A stretch of 64,000 nucleotides of DNA from Enterococcus montenegrensis (GTDB taxonomy: Bacteria; Bacillota; Bacilli; Lactobacillales; Enterococcaceae), in NCBI RefSeq assembly GCF_029983095.1, contig NZ_CP120467.1, forward strand, positions 1,231,001 through 1,295,000, given 5' to 3'. Shown piece after piece: positions 53,041 to 64,000 of this stretch; position 1 is the stretch's first letter, and every line of letters begins with the position of its first letter. The notes under the pieces were generated by a model, which was not told the origin of the DNA, did no database searches, and was given only the letters and a program-made list of their open reading frames with translations. The position numbers and the translations under genes are program-made.

Positions 53041-55341
53041 TTGAGTAGCTCTATGTATAATTGGCAACTTCCAGAAAATAAGGAAGTGCCAAAAGAATTT
53101 GTTCAAATTTGCGAAAAATATAATTTAAATACAACTTTGGCAAAACTGCTTTGGCAACGTGAAATAAAAACAGAAAACCAATTAACTGCCTTCTTACAAC
53201 CACAAATTGATCAGTTACACGATCCCTTTGCGTTGTTTGAAATGGACAAGGTCGTTGAGCGCATTCAAACCGCAATTATGAATGGGGAACGAATTCTAGT
53301 TTATGGGGATTACGATGCTGATGGCATAACAAGTACGACAATTATGACAGAAGCACTAGAGCTTTTAGGAGCAGATGTTTCATTTTATTTGCCAAATCGC
53401 TTTAAAGATGGTTACGGACCTAATTTGGAAGTTTATCAAGAAAAAATTGCAGCGGGAATTCAGTTAATTATCACGGTCGATAACGGCGTTTCAGGTCATG
53501 AGGCGATTAATTATGCTAATGGCCAAGGTGTGGATGTTATCGTAACGGATCATCACGAATTGCCAAAAGAATTACCAGCTGCATTTGGCATTATTCACCC
53601 CCGGCATCCTGCTGGTAGTTATCCTTTTGGTGAATTAGCCGGTGTTGGGGTGGCTTTTAAAGTTGCGTGTGCGTTACTAGAAGAAGTACCCGCAGAGTTT
53701 CTTGACTTAGTAGCTATTGGAACTGTTGCTGATATGGTTTCATTGACTGATGAAAACCGGGTTTTAGTAACTTATGGTTTAAAAGCTTTGCAGCAGACGC
53801 AAAGATTGGGTTTGCAAGCATTGTTAAAAATTAGTGGGGTAGAAGAAAGTAAACTAGACGAACAAAGTATCGGGTTTGCTTTGGCCCCGCGTTTAAATGC
53901 CATTGGTCGCCTGTCTGATCCTAATGAAGCTGTCGACTTGTTAAAAACTTTTGATGAACAAAAAGCAATCTCTCTTGCAAAGGATTTAGATGAAATTAAT
54001 CAAAAGCGTAAAAGCTTAGTTGAAGAAATCACCAAAGAGGCACTTGCGTTAATCAATAGCCAAGATGCAATTCACATTGTCGCGCAATCTGGTTGGCATG
54101 AAGGGGTATTAGGGATTGTAGCCGGCAGAATCTTAAAAGAAACCGGTAAGCCGGCAATTGTTTTGACGATAAAAGAAGATGGTATCGCAAAAGGTTCTGG
54201 TCGTAGTATTGCATCATTGAATATGTTTGCAATGTTAGATGAAATGCGGGAACTATTCACAAGCTTTGGTGGTCATCATGCTGCTGTGGGTGTTAGTGTT
54301 CCTGTTGCAGCCCTTGATCAATTCAAAGAAAATGTTGCTGCTTATGCTGCTGGACATAAAGAACAGCTGGTCGGTAACACGCTAGCTATTGACGGTATTT
54401 TGAATATAGCAGATGCTACAATTCCTTTAATTAAAGAGTTGAAACAACTGGCGCCTTTTGGCATGGACAATCCGCAACCTTATTTTATGTTGCAGCATAT
54501 CTTTGCTCGTGATTTAAAAACGATTGGTGCTGATAATAATCATTTGAAATTTAATGCAACTGACGGTGAAAATACGCAATTAACTACGATTGGCTTTGGT
54601 TTTGGTAATCAATTAACTTCAATTGAAAACAACGAACTTTCAATTGTAGGGCAACTACAATTGAATGAATGGAATGGCCGACAATCACCGCAGTTGCAAT
54701 TGATAGATTTTGCAGCTGTAGGCTTACAGCTAGTAGATTTACGTGCCAAAAAGAAGCGACAAAATCTTCAATTTGATGCGAACACACTGTTTGTTTGTTT
54801 TGGTAATAAAGTTCCTACAGATATAAAAACTCAAATTCTAACACAAGTGCATCATTTTAAAGACTTAACACATTTAAAACTGGTGGTACAAGAGGAAAAT
54901 TATTCCAGTATTGCATTTTTGGACTGTCCGATGGATGCCCTCGTTTTAAAAGAAATTTTGTCGCTGACGGATTTCCATCAGTTGTATTTAGTCTTAAACG
55001 CCGATGATGATGCGTATTTAGATGGTTTGGGGACAAGGGAACAGTATGGTCGACTCTTTAAACTAATTGCACAACAAGATACGCTAGATGTCCGATATAA
55101 ACTTCCTAGCATTGCGCAATTTTTAAAAATACCAGAAAAATTATTAATTTTTATGATTCAGGTGTTTTTTGATTTAGAATTTGTTACAATAAGCGATGGT
55201 CTTTTACACAAGACAGAAGTTGATGGCAAAAAAGATCTTACTACCAGTGTGGTTTATAAACGTAGACAACAAAAAATCAAAACAGAAGAATTTTTATTGC
55301 TAAGTGATATGGCAACTTTAAAAACTTGGTTTGAAAACTAG
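53041..55341 (+). CDS. recJ: Single-stranded-DNA exonuclease RecJ
   Basis: A 766-residue 5'-3' ssDNA exonuclease for recombination and repair. DHH domain motifs are [11 protein letters not shown] (about residue 95), [16 protein letters not shown] and HPR, and the DHHA1 domain carries [10 protein letters not shown]...[13 protein letters not shown]. An OB-fold and the longer Firmicutes C-terminal domain follow. The start is a TTG with GGGAG at 7 bases; no ATG precedes WQLPE in frame except the internal one at 53053. apt follows after 11 bases. Confidence 0.95.
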   Translation: MSSSMYNWQLPENKEVPKEFVQICEKYNLNTTLAKLLWQREIKTENQLTAFLQPQIDQLHDPFALFEMDKVVERIQTAIMNGERILVYGDYDADGITSTTIMTEALELLGADVSFYLPNRFKDGYGPNLEVYQEKIAAGIQLIITVDNGVSGHEAINYANGQGVDVIVTDHHELPKELPAAFGIIHPRHPAGSYPFGELAGVGVAFKVACALLEEVPAEFLDLVAIGTVADMVSLTDENRVLVTYGLKALQQTQRLGLQALLKISGVEESKLDEQSIGFALAPRLNAIGRLSDPNEAVDLLKTFDEQKAISLAKDLDEINQKRKSLVEEITKEALALINSQDAIHIVAQSGWHEGVLGIVAGRILKETGKPAIVLTIKEDGIAKGSGRSIASLNMFAMLDEMRELFTSFGGHHAAVGVSVPVAALDQFKENVAAYAAGHKEQLVGNTLAIDGILNIADATIPLIKELKQLAPFGMDNPQPYFMLQHIFARDLKTIGADNNHLKFNATDGENTQLTTIGFGFGNQLTSIENNELSIVGQLQLNEWNGRQSPQLQLIDFAAVGLQLVDLRAKKKRQNLQFDANTLFVCFGNKVPTDIKTQILTQVHHFKDLTHLKLVVQEENYSSIAFLDCPMDALVLKEILSLTDFHQLYLVLNADDDAYLDGLGTREQYGRLFKLIAQQDTLDVRYKLPSIAQFLKIPEKLLIFMIQVFFDLEFVTISDGLLHKTEVDGKKDLTTSVVYKRRQQKIKTEEFLLLSDMATLKTWFEN

Positions 55342-55352
55342 GAGGAAAAAAC

Positions 55353-55865
55353 ATGGATTTAAAAGATTATATTGCAAGTATTCCCGATTACCCTTCAGAA
55401 GGTATTGTTTTTCGCGATATTTCACCTTTAATGGCTGATGGTCTGGCTTATCGAGAAGCAACAAAACAAATCGTAGACTATGCAAAAGAAAAAAGAATTG
55501 ATATGGTAGTTGGACCAGAAGCACGTGGGTTTATTGTGGGCTGTCCAGTTGCTTATGAATTAGGTGTTGGGTTTGCTCCAGTTCGTAAAAAAGGTAAATT
55601 ACCTCGTAAAACAATTGAAGTAACCTATGACTTAGAATATGGGACAGATACACTGACACTTCATGAAGATGCTATTAAACCTGGCCAACGCGTTTTAATT
55701 TGTGACGACTTATTGGCAACCGGGGGAACGATTAAAGCAACGACAGAATTGGTTGAAGAATTAGGTGGCGTAGTTGTGGGCTGTGCTTTTCTAATTGAAC
55801 TAATGGACTTACACGGTCGAGACAAAATTAAAGACTACGATATGATTACATTGATGGAATATTAA
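55353..55865 (+). CDS. apt: Adenine phosphoribosyltransferase
   Basis: A 170-residue purine-salvage enzyme converting adenine and PRPP to [24 protein letters not shown] opens the protein (split by family motif IP-x-P-x-G), [11 protein letters not shown] forms the base site, and the PRPP loop is [23 protein letters not shown] precedes the ATG. It is co-transcribed with recJ, an order that is common in Lactobacillales, and ends with a terminator. Confidence 0.97.
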   Translation: MDLKDYIASIPDYPSEGIVFRDISPLMADGLAYREATKQIVDYAKEKRIDMVVGPEARGFIVGCPVAYELGVGFAPVRKKGKLPRKTIEVTYDLEYGTDTLTLHEDAIKPGQRVLICDDLLATGGTIKATTELVEELGGVVVGCAFLIELMDLHGRDKIKDYDMITLMEY

Positions 55866-55874
55866 GCACCTCTT

Positions 55875-55906
55875 ACCTTGCAATCTTTATTGCAAGGTTT
55901 TTTTAT
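55875..55906 (+). terminator. Terminator after recJ-apt
   Basis: ACCTTGCAA (55875-55883) pairs with TTGCAAGGT (55890-55898), followed by six to seven T. Confidence 0.9.
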
Positions 55907-56406
55907 CTTTTTTAAGATTTTTTACAATAAAAAGCATTGATTTGGCTGCTTTAGCGCCATCTAGCATCGCACTAACTCTGCAAGAAATAAGTTAAAATTT
56001 TAAGAAATTTGTGATGCAATATATTGAAGTTCGGCCTTATTGTAGGTGTGTGAAGAGTTTGAAAAACTTTTCTTAGCTGTGGTTATTGTTTATTTGAAAG
56101 GAAATAATTATTGCTCATACTAGAGTGAGTTTAGAATGAAAAATCTGGTTACCACTATTTATAAAATAGTAGCTTTTCAATGTGGGTAAATTATTTTTAT
56201 ATTTTTTTGCGTTTTGTGAATCATTTCCTTTGTGAGGTGAAAAGGAATTGTTGTAAAAATGTTCTTTTGAAAGGAGAAAAAATGTAATTTAAAATTGGCA
56301 GAGTTTTTTTTTAAGAAAAAAGACGGATTTTGAGATACTTGCCACAAGCAGAGAAATTTCTTCTAAGTTTGTGATTGGCTATACTACATAAGAAAGGGGA
56401 ATGAAG
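55907..56406 (+). other. 500-base AT-rich region upstream of trhO with a start-stop element
   Basis: I see no ORF of usable size on either strand. At 56271-56287 an AAGGAG site, five A, ATG and then TAA form a minimal start-stop. A hairpin of ATTTCCTTT with AAAAGGAAT lies at about 56223-56247, and a small stem ACTATT/AATAGT near 56154-56170. TATACT at 56380-56385 is a possible -10 of trhO. The region may encode a small RNA or be decayed sequence. Confidence 0.35.
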
Positions 56407-57309
56407 ATGGATTATGAAGTATTGCTTTACTATAAATACACAACAATTGAGGAGCCGGAAGTATTTGCACAAGAACATCTGGCCTTTTGTAAAAAATTAG
56501 GATTAAAAGGACGGATTTTAGTTGCAAAAGAAGGTATTAACGGCACTGTCTCAGGATTAAAAAAAGCAACTGCGGCATATAAAAAAGCATTGAAAGATGA
56601 TCCTCGCTTTAAAAATATTACGTTTAAAAGTGATGAAGCAACGGAACACGCCTTCAAAAAGATGTTTGTCCGTCCGCGGCGAGAAATTGTGTCGTTGCAA
56701 TTATCCGATGATTTTAGTCCTAATGAAGTTACAGGCGCATATTTGTCGCCAAAAGAATTTAAAGAAGCTTTGTTGGCCGAAGATACCGTTGTGATTGACG
56801 CTCGCAATGATTATGAATATGATTTGGGCCATTTTCGGGGTGCTGTGCGACCAGAAATTCGTAATTTTCGCGAATTACCTCAGTGGATCAAAGAACATAA
56901 AGAAGAGTTTATGGAAAAACGGGTAGTCACCTATTGTACCGGTGGGATTCGCTGTGAAAAATTCTCAGGCTGGTTAGTAAAAGAAGGATTTAAAGATGTC
57001 GGACAATTAGATGGTGGGATTGCAACTTATGGCAAAGATCCAGAAGTTAAAGGAGAATTATGGGATGGTAAAATGTATGTTTTTGATGAACGGATTAGTG
57101 TAGAAATCAATCACGTTGATAAAAAGGTTGTTGGCCGTGATTGGTTTGACGGAACTCCTTGTGAGCGTTACATTAATTGCAGCAATCCGGAATGTAATCG
57201 CCGTATTCTGGCTTCGGTTGAAAATGAGACGAAATATTTAGGTGCTTGCAGTCAAGCTTGTCGAAACCACCCTCAAAATCGTTATCGTCAAAATACTTAT
57301 GCCAAGTAA
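56407..57309 (+). CDS. trhO: tRNA uridine(34) hydroxylase TrhO (rhodanese-like)
   Basis: A 300-residue enzyme that makes 5-hydroxyuridine at the tRNA wobble position with oxygen. The N-terminal acylphosphatase-like domain ([33 protein letters not shown]) is followed by a rhodanese domain with the active-site loop [17 protein letters not shown] (Cys about residue 178) and a cysteine-rich C-terminus ([24 protein letters not shown]), likely a metal site. The ATG at 56407 has AAAGGGG at 7 bases; the one at 56401 is too near. Confidence 0.92.
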   Translation: MDYEVLLYYKYTTIEEPEVFAQEHLAFCKKLGLKGRILVAKEGINGTVSGLKKATAAYKKALKDDPRFKNITFKSDEATEHAFKKMFVRPRREIVSLQLSDDFSPNEVTGAYLSPKEFKEALLAEDTVVIDARNDYEYDLGHFRGAVRPEIRNFRELPQWIKEHKEEFMEKRVVTYCTGGIRCEKFSGWLVKEGFKDVGQLDGGIATYGKDPEVKGELWDGKMYVFDERISVEINHVDKKVVGRDWFDGTPCERYINCSNPECNRRILASVENETKYLGACSQACRNHPQNRYRQNTYAK

Positions 57310-57330
57310 TAACAAAAAACAATATGAAGT

Positions 57331-57362
57331 AAAAGGTTGAATCTAGATTCAACCTTTTTATA
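57331..57362. terminator. Perfect palindrome terminator after trhO
   Basis: AAAAGGTTGAATCT (57331-57344) is followed directly by its exact complement (57345-57358), a 28-bp perfect palindrome with T-rich end. Confidence 0.8.
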
Positions 57363-57526
57363 ATTTCTCAATTTAGCTTGTCATAGAGTTAAAAAAATAG
57401 ACGGTAATTTTAAAAGAGTTGGTTAAAAAACCGCCATTTTTCCACGAAGGAATTTACTTGTGGTAAGATAGACGAGAAAATGAAACGATTGAGAAAAAAG
57501 TAATGTTAATTGAGAGGAATTAAACC

Positions 57527-58690
57527 ATGCAACAAATGAAAAAACCAAAAGACGCGGCAATATCAGCCTATATCCACATTCCCTTTTGTGAACATATCTG
57601 TTATTATTGCGACTTTAATAAGGTCTTTTTAGAAGGGCAGCCTGTCGATGAATACATCGCTTGTCTTTTAAAAGAAATGAAACTTACGCTAGAAAAAAAT
57701 CCCATAAAAAAAAGTCCAACTTTATACGTTGGAGGTGGAACACCAACTTCACTTTCAGCTGGCCAACTAGATACCCTTTTAAGGGGAATTAATGATCTTT
57801 TCCCAATGGAGACTGTTACCGAATTTACCGTGGAAGCAAATCCTGGTGATTTGACTTTAGACAAATTACAAGTGATGAAAGATCACAGTGTGAACCGTCT
57901 TTCCATGGGCGTACAAACATTTGACGATGTTTTGCTAAAAAAGATTGGACGTAAACATACAGCTAAAGACGTCTATGACACAATGGACTTCTTAGAAAAA
58001 GCAGATTTTCAAAATGTTTCGATTGATTTGATTTATGCGCTTCCGGGTCAAACATTAGCAAGTTTTCGCGATACCTTAAAACGGGCAATTGAATTAGATT
58101 TACCCCATTACTCGTTGTATTCCTTGATTTTAGAAAACAAGACGATGTTTATGAACTGGGTGAGACAAGGGCGCTTGGAGATGCCGGATCAAGAAATTGA
58201 AGGTCAGATGTTTGAAGAAACGATGTTAGCTATGCATGATACCGGAAAATTTCAGTATGAAATTAGTAATTTTGCTAAGCCAGGATTTGAATCCCAACAT
58301 AATTTAGTTTATTGGAATAATGAACACTACTTTGGTTTTGGCGCTGGAGCAAGTGGCTATCTAGGAAAAACGCGTTATAAAAATTTTGGTCCAATTCAAC
58401 ACTATTTAAAACCATTGAAAAACGATCAACTTCCTATTTATGAAACAGAAGAGTTAAGTCGCAATAACCAAATGGAAGAAGAAATGTTTTTGGGATTACG
58501 TAAAAAAGCTGGTATTTCTAAAGCTCATTTTGCAGAAAAATTTGGGCAAGAGCTGACGGCTGTTTACGGAAATGTTTTGGCAGATTTGGTAAGCAAACAA
58601 TGGTTGCTTGAAACAAAGGACAATGTCAGACTCACTGAAAAAGGGTTATTGATTGGAAATGAAATTTTTGAGAAGTTTTTATTAGATTGA
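57527..58690 (+). CDS. hemW: Radical SAM heme chaperone HemW (HemN-like)
   Basis: A 387-residue radical SAM protein. The cluster motif is CEHICYYCDF (Cx3Cx2C, about residues 24-31), GGGTPTSLS binds SAM, and EANPGDLT and SMGVQTFDD follow. It lacks the extra N-terminal part of true coproporphyrinogen dehydrogenase and fits HemW, which inserts heme into proteins. This genus makes no heme but can take it up, which suits a chaperone role. GAGAGG precedes the ATG. It lies directly before the hrcA operon, the usual Firmicutes order. Confidence 0.92.
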   Translation: MQQMKKPKDAAISAYIHIPFCEHICYYCDFNKVFLEGQPVDEYIACLLKEMKLTLEKNPIKKSPTLYVGGGTPTSLSAGQLDTLLRGINDLFPMETVTEFTVEANPGDLTLDKLQVMKDHSVNRLSMGVQTFDDVLLKKIGRKHTAKDVYDTMDFLEKADFQNVSIDLIYALPGQTLASFRDTLKRAIELDLPHYSLYSLILENKTMFMNWVRQGRLEMPDQEIEGQMFEETMLAMHDTGKFQYEISNFAKPGFESQHNLVYWNNEHYFGFGAGASGYLGKTRYKNFGPIQHYLKPLKNDQLPIYETEELSRNNQMEEEMFLGLRKKAGISKAHFAEKFGQELTAVYGNVLADLVSKQWLLETKDNVRLTEKGLLIGNEIFEKFLLD

Positions 58691-58733
58691 TTTTCTAAAT
58701 TGATGTAAGCCTTGATATGATTGAAAAAAACGA

Positions 58734-58760
58734 TTAGCACTCTATATCAAAGAGTGCTAA
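58734..58760. promoter_or_regulatory. CIRCE operator 1 (HrcA binding site)
   Basis: A perfect CIRCE, TTAGCACTC-N9-GAGTGCTAA, lies 38 bases upstream of the hrcA promoter's -35 centre. The following TTTTTT suggests it also ends hemW transcription. Confidence 0.95.
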
Positions 58761-58778
58761 TTTTTTGTTGCTTAATTC

Positions 58779-58806
58779 TTGACATTAAACTTTCTTGTGG
58801 TATATT
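58779..58806 (+). promoter_or_regulatory. Sigma-A promoter of the hrcA-grpE-dnaK-dnaJ operon
   Basis: TTGACA (58779-58784), 16 bp, TATATT (58801-58806), lying between two CIRCE elements. Confidence 0.85.
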
Positions 58807-58814
58807 AATATGTG

Positions 58815-58841
58815 TTAGCACTTAGATAGACGGAGTGCTAA
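58815..58841. promoter_or_regulatory. CIRCE operator 2 (HrcA binding site)
   Basis: TTAGCACTT-N9-GAGTGCTAA, one base from perfect, covers the expected start of transcription and ends 16 bases before the hrcA start codon. Confidence 0.93.
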
Positions 58842-58857
58842 ATACGAGGTGATGAAT

Positions 58858-59898
58858 ATGTTGACAAAAAGACAACAAGATATTCTGCGTCTCATTATCC
58901 AACATTATACGAAGACCGGCTTGCCGGTGGGTTCTAAGTCTTTAATGGCAGCAGGAATTAATGCTAGTTCAGCAACGATCCGCAATGATATGAAAGCTTT
59001 AGAAGAAGCAGGTCTCTTACAAAAGACGCATTCTTCTTCTGGTCGTATTCCTTCGATGGTGGGTTACCGTTATTACGTTGACCATCTTTTAAAGCCTACT
59101 CGTGTAGCAAAAACGGATATGCAAGTAATCAAGCGGTCTTTTGGAAAAGAATTTCATGAGATTAACGATATTATTCAACAATCTGCTGAAATTTTATCCA
59201 ATTTAACCAGCTATACTGCCTTGTCCTTGGGTCCGGATATGAAGGATAGACGTCTGACCGGTTTTCGAATTGTCCCGTTAAATAGTCGTCAAGTGATTGC
59301 GATTATCGTAACGGATCAAGGCAATGTTGAAAGTCAAGTCTTTGCCTTGCCGCAAAGTGTCAGCGGAGCTGACTTGGAAAAGATGGTACGGATCATCAAC
59401 GACAAATTAGTGGGTGAGCCGTTACTAACGGTTTACCAACGTCTGCGTACTGAGATTCCGATGATCTTGCATAAATACTTTCAAACAACAGAAGGTATTT
59501 TAGATTTATTTGATTTAATGTTGGGTCAAGTTTTTGAAGAAAAGGTCTTTGTCGGCGGTCGCATGAATATGATTGATTTTGAACCTGCTACTGATGTGGA
59601 TCAGTTCAAATCAATTTACCGCTTTATGAAAGACCCTGAAGAGTTGATGCAGCTTTTAATTCCACCAACAGATAACATTGATATTCGTATTGGTGATGAG
59701 TTGGGCAATGACTTATTTCATAATATGAGCTTAATTCAAGCCAGTTATGATATTTCTGGTCATGGTAAAGGTGTGATTGCATTATTAGGTCCTGCAAGTA
59801 TGCAGTATTCTAAAATGTTTGGTTTACTTGATGTGTTTTCCAGAGAACTAGCCGAGAAATTGGCGGAGTATTATCGTTCGCTCGACGCAACAAGTTAA
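58858..59898 (+). CDS. hrcA: Heat-inducible transcription repressor HrcA
   Basis: A 346-residue repressor that binds CIRCE when folded with help from chaperones. An N-terminal winged helix (LTKRQQDILRLIIQHYTKTG, PVGSKSLMAAGINASSATIRNDM split in the recognition region, GLLQKTHSSSGRIPS) is followed by GAF-like and insertion domains ending GVIALLGPASMQYSKMFGLLD. ATG 58858 has GAGGTG at good spacing; GTG and ATG just upstream overlap that site. It autoregulates through the two CIRCE sites. Confidence 0.96.
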   Translation: MLTKRQQDILRLIIQHYTKTGLPVGSKSLMAAGINASSATIRNDMKALEEAGLLQKTHSSSGRIPSMVGYRYYVDHLLKPTRVAKTDMQVIKRSFGKEFHEINDIIQQSAEILSNLTSYTALSLGPDMKDRRLTGFRIVPLNSRQVIAIIVTDQGNVESQVFALPQSVSGADLEKMVRIINDKLVGEPLLTVYQRLRTEIPMILHKYFQTTEGILDLFDLMLGQVFEEKVFVGGRMNMIDFEPATDVDQFKSIYRFMKDPEELMQLLIPPTDNIDIRIGDELGNDLFHNMSLIQASYDISGHGKGVIALLGPASMQYSKMFGLLDVFSRELAEKLAEYYRSLDATS

Positions 59899-59931
59899 AA
59901 AAGAAATTTGCGTAGAAAGGTGGCAAGTTCA

Positions 59932-60495
59932 GTGTCAGAAAAAGATCAAGAATTAAAAGATCAAGAATTAAAAGATCAAGAATTAAAAGATCAAGAGGTA
60001 GCGGAAGCTACTGAACAAAAAGATTTGGAACAAGAATCTGTCACAGATGAATTAACTGAACTGACAGCAAAAATTGATGAAATGGACGACCAATTATTAC
60101 GGGCAAAAGCAGAAATTGCGAATATTACCAATCGTAACCGTAATGAAAGAGAACTTTTACAACGTTATCGTTCACAAGACTTAGCAAAAAAACTATTACC
60201 GGCTATTGACAATTTGGAGCGAGCAATGGCAACAGATGTCTCGGATGAACAAGGCATTAATTTGAAAAAAGGTGTTGAAATGACCTTAGCTAGTTTGCAA
60301 CAAGCTTTAAAAGAAGAAGGAATTGAAGAGATTGCTGCTGAAGGCGAAGCTTTTGATCCCAACTTCCATCAAGGTGTGCAAACTGTTGAAGCAAGTGATG
60401 ATGCACCTGCCAATACAATTGTGCAGGTACTACAAAAAGGCTACAAGTTACACGATCGCGTCTTACGACCAAGTATGGTTATTGTAGCCCAATAA
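59932..60495 (+). CDS. grpE: Nucleotide exchange factor GrpE
   Basis: A 187-residue DnaK co-chaperone. The start is a GTG at 59932 with AAAGGTGG 8 bases upstream. After a short head the protein contains three exact DQELK repeats plus DQEVA, then the long coiled-coil (ELTAKIDEMDDQLLRAKAEIANITNRN) and the beta domain (FDPNFHQGVQTVEASD, LQKGYKLHDRVLRPSMVIVAQ). It dimerises and releases ADP from DnaK. The repeat sits in the disordered N-terminal tail. Confidence 0.95.
   Translation: MSEKDQELKDQELKDQELKDQEVAEATEQKDLEQESVTDELTELTAKIDEMDDQLLRAKAEIANITNRNRNERELLQRYRSQDLAKKLLPAIDNLERAMATDVSDEQGINLKKGVEMTLASLQQALKEEGIEEIAAEGEAFDPNFHQGVQTVEASDDAPANTIVQVLQKGYKLHDRVLRPSMVIVAQ
59944..59997 (+). repeat. 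15-bp in-frame tandem repeat in grpE
   Basis: GATCAAGAATTAAAA occurs three times without a mismatch (59944-59988), followed by a partial fourth copy GATCAAGAG. Each unit encodes DQELK. The unit length is a multiple of three, so copy-number change would keep the frame. Confidence 0.95.
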
Positions 60496-60517
60496 ATTTT
60501 AAAAAAATTACGAGTAA

Positions 60518-62368
<1,851 letters not shown>

Positions 62369-62403
62369 TTTTGTAAAAGTGAAATAGTTCGCTGTGTAGG
62401 ATT

Positions 62404-62437
62404 AGAAAAAAGCCAAGGCCTAGCTTTGGCTTTTTCT
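62404..62437 (+). terminator. Terminator between dnaK and dnaJ
   Basis: AGAAAAAGCCAA (about 62404-62416) pairs with TTGGCTTTTTCT (62426-62437), ending in T5. It probably reduces dnaJ transcription relative to dnaK; dnaJ may also have its own promoter in the 75 bases that follow. Confidence 0.8.
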
Positions 62438-62512
62438 ATGAGATAGTTCAGCTTCCTAACAAAATGTGTTAAAATACCCAAGTGAGACTAAATGTATGTG
62501 GAGGGAAAGCCT

Positions 62513-63682
62513 ATGGCAGACAAACGTGATTATTACGAAGTCCTCGGGCTACAAAAGGGAGCTTCCGATGACGAAATCAAAAAAGCATATCGCAAGCTTT
62601 CCAAAAAGTATCATCCTGATATTAATAAAGAACCTGATGCAGAAGACAAATTCAAAGAAATTTCGGAAGCTTATGAAATTTTAAGCGATCCGCAAAAACG
62701 GGCGGCATATGATCAATATGGTCATGCTGGTACTGATCCGAATTACGGCGGAGGCTATGGTGGCTTTGGCGGCGGTAATTATGGTGGATTCAGCGGTGGC
62801 GGTAGTTTTGGCGGTTTTGAAGATATTTTTGAATCCTTCTTTGGTGGTGGCGGCGGTCGTTCTGCTGATCCCAATGCACCAAGACAAGGTGCTGACTTAC
62901 AGTATGCGGTTAATTTAAAGTTTGAAGAAGCCATTTTTGGGGTGGAAAAAACGGTTAAATACAATCGTGAAGAAGTCTGTCATACTTGTGGCGGAAATGG
63001 TGCTAAACCAGGTACACAACCCGTGACGTGTTCAAAATGTCATGGTTCTGGTACGATTAATGTTGAACGCCAAACGCCTCTAGGACGGATGATGAGTCGT
63101 CAGACTTGTGATGTATGTCATGGAACAGGTAAAGAAATCAAAGATCCATGTCCAACTTGTCATGGATCAGGTCATGAAAAGAAAGCTCATGAAGTAAAAG
63201 TGACTGTCCCTGCCGGAGTGGAAGATGGGCAACAAATGCGTCTACAAAACCAAGGAGAAGCTGGTGAAAACGGTGGACCTTACGGTGATTTATATGTTGT
63301 CTTTCGCGTAGAAGAAAGTGACATTTTTGATCGTGATGGGGCTGAAATTTATTATGAATTACCACTTAATTTTGTTCAAGCTGCATTAGGGGATGAAATT
63401 AATGTGCCGACAGTTCATGGTGAAGTGAAATTAAAAGTTCCAGCTGGAACACAAACCGGAACGAATTTCCGTTTACGTGGTAAAGGTGCGCCAAAATTGC
63501 GGGGAAGCGGAAATGGTGATCAACACGTAAAAGTGAAATTGATTACACCTAAAAATCTAAGCGAAGAGCAAAGACAAGCATTGCGTCAATTTGCTGAAGT
63601 TAGTGGAACAAAATTGACTGAACAACAGTCAGAAGGCTTCTTTGATAAAATGAAAGATGCCTTTGGCGGTAAGAAAAAATAA
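62513..63682 (+). CDS. dnaJ: Chaperone DnaJ (Hsp40)
   Basis: A 389-residue type I J-protein. The J domain has the HPD in [11 protein letters not shown] (about residue 33), then a long Gly/Phe-rich region ([15 protein letters not shown]), four zinc-binding repeats ([32 protein letters not shown]) and the C-terminal substrate domain. It stimulates DnaK ATPase. I chose the ATG at 62513 with GGAGGG at 8 bases; the frame from 62492 has no ribosome site. Confidence 0.97.
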   Translation: MADKRDYYEVLGLQKGASDDEIKKAYRKLSKKYHPDINKEPDAEDKFKEISEAYEILSDPQKRAAYDQYGHAGTDPNYGGGYGGFGGGNYGGFSGGGSFGGFEDIFESFFGGGGGRSADPNAPRQGADLQYAVNLKFEEAIFGVEKTVKYNREEVCHTCGGNGAKPGTQPVTCSKCHGSGTINVERQTPLGRMMSRQTCDVCHGTGKEIKDPCPTCHGSGHEKKAHEVKVTVPAGVEDGQQMRLQNQGEAGENGGPYGDLYVVFRVEESDIFDRDGAEIYYELPLNFVQAALGDEINVPTVHGEVKLKVPAGTQTGTNFRLRGKGAPKLRGSGNGDQHVKVKLITPKNLSEEQRQALRQFAEVSGTKLTEQQSEGFFDKMKDAFGGKKK

Positions 63683-63686
63683 GATA

Positions 63687-63728
63687 AAAGAGTTCATCAG
63701 AGAAATCTGATGAACTCTTTTTCTTTTG
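63687..63728. terminator. Terminator after dnaJ
   Basis: AAAGAGTTCATCAGA (63687-63701) pairs perfectly with TCTGATGAACTCTTT (63706-63720) and runs into a T-rich tract. Confidence 0.92.
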
Positions 63729-63937
63729 AAATTGGAAGAAAGTTAATTTTAGACAACCGTTTATTTTATAAATAGTAACGAAAATTATATCCATATCCTA
63801 ATTTTCTTAAAAAATATTTGTTAAAAAGTGACTTATGTTTTTTGCCGCTTTATCTAATTTTGTGAAATTAAATAATTTCGTGAAGCTTTTCTTATTTTGA
63901 GTTATAGTTAGAATAGTCAGATAAAAGGAGTGGTAGA

Positions 63938-64000
63938 ATGCGCGTTTTTGCTAGCCCCCAAGTTTATATCCAAGGATTTGCGGCTTTTCAAACAGAACTT
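63938..64000 (+). CDS. Start of a gene, glycerol-dehydrogenase-like (partial)
   Basis: Only 21 codons are in the window (begins MRVFASPQVYIQGFAAFQTE). AAAGGAG lies 8-9 bases upstream. The opening SP-x-x-Y-I-Q-G resembles the N-terminus of GldA-type iron/zinc-containing alcohol dehydrogenases (glycerol dehydrogenase). The sequence is too short to be sure. It begins about 255 bases after dnaJ, beyond a terminator, so it is a separate transcript. Confidence 0.5.
   Translation, partial: MRVFASPQVYIQGFAAFQTEL

Noticed and set aside
57527..58690. Oxygen-independent coproporphyrinogen III oxidase (HemN)
   Set aside because: Length and N-terminus fit HemW; no heme-synthesis genes accompany it.
59944..59997. 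CRISPR-like repeat
   Set aside because: The repeats are contiguous, without spacers, and encode DQELK in frame in grpE.

Overview
The window looks like a chromosomal segment of a low-GC Gram-positive of the order Lactobacillales, most likely Enterococcus or a close relative in the Enterococcaceae. This judgement comes from gene content: RexAB (AddAB-type) nuclease-helicase, a natural RNase PH/ITPase fusion, a Phe T-box before pheST, a glutamine-type ABC transporter right after pheT, CbpB, MupG, a fabI locus with FabT-type operators, and an hrcA-grpE-dnaK-dnaJ operon under CIRCE control. Species cannot be fixed by reading alone.

Layout. 1-4.3 kb: the end of clpB, a GyrI-like ligand-binding protein, an Eis-like acetyltransferase and lepA. 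4.4-9.3 kb: the left end of a temperate-phage-like element inserted downstream of lepA (tyrosine integrase, DUF4352 membrane protein, ImmA-like protease, CI/Cro switch, small early genes). It stops abruptly inside a DUF1351 phage gene. 9.3-10.2 kb: the wreck of a WxL surface-protein locus, with a small sortase-anchored protein still open and a collapsed WxL/DUF3324 pseudogene. 10.2-11.9 kb: an island of unrecognised small genes with strong inverted repeats and a possible leader peptide. 12.1-19.7 kb: a flavoprotein, an SOS-type YolD operon lacking its usual polymerase, tRNA-Leu(CAG), a secreted-type nuclease, small membrane proteins, a nitroreductase and signal peptidase I.

19.8-40.2 kb is housekeeping: rexB-rexA, an HxlR regulator, T-box-pheS-pheT, a YoaK-type membrane protein, trpS, a four-gene amino-acid ABC transporter, then racE, rph/ITPase, a phosphodiesterase and cbpB in one run. 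40.3-47 kb holds an MscS channel, a Na/Pi cotransporter, divergent fabI and a FabZ-like gene sharing a FabT-type control region, a cyclophilin lipoprotein and mupG. 47.1-58.7 kb holds a NUDIX hydrolase, an alpha/beta hydrolase, obg, rnz, an SDR, recJ, apt, trhO and hemW. 58.7-63.7 kb is the heat-shock operon. A dehydrogenase-like gene begins at the right edge.

Points most worth a second look: a FabZ-like dehydratase beside fabI that has lost the catalytic histidine segment; LexA-type boxes before both the integrase and the YolD operon; the phage-to-WxL fusion junction; and the unrecognised 10.7-11.5 kb operon. I saw no CRISPR array, intact insertion sequence or rRNA.
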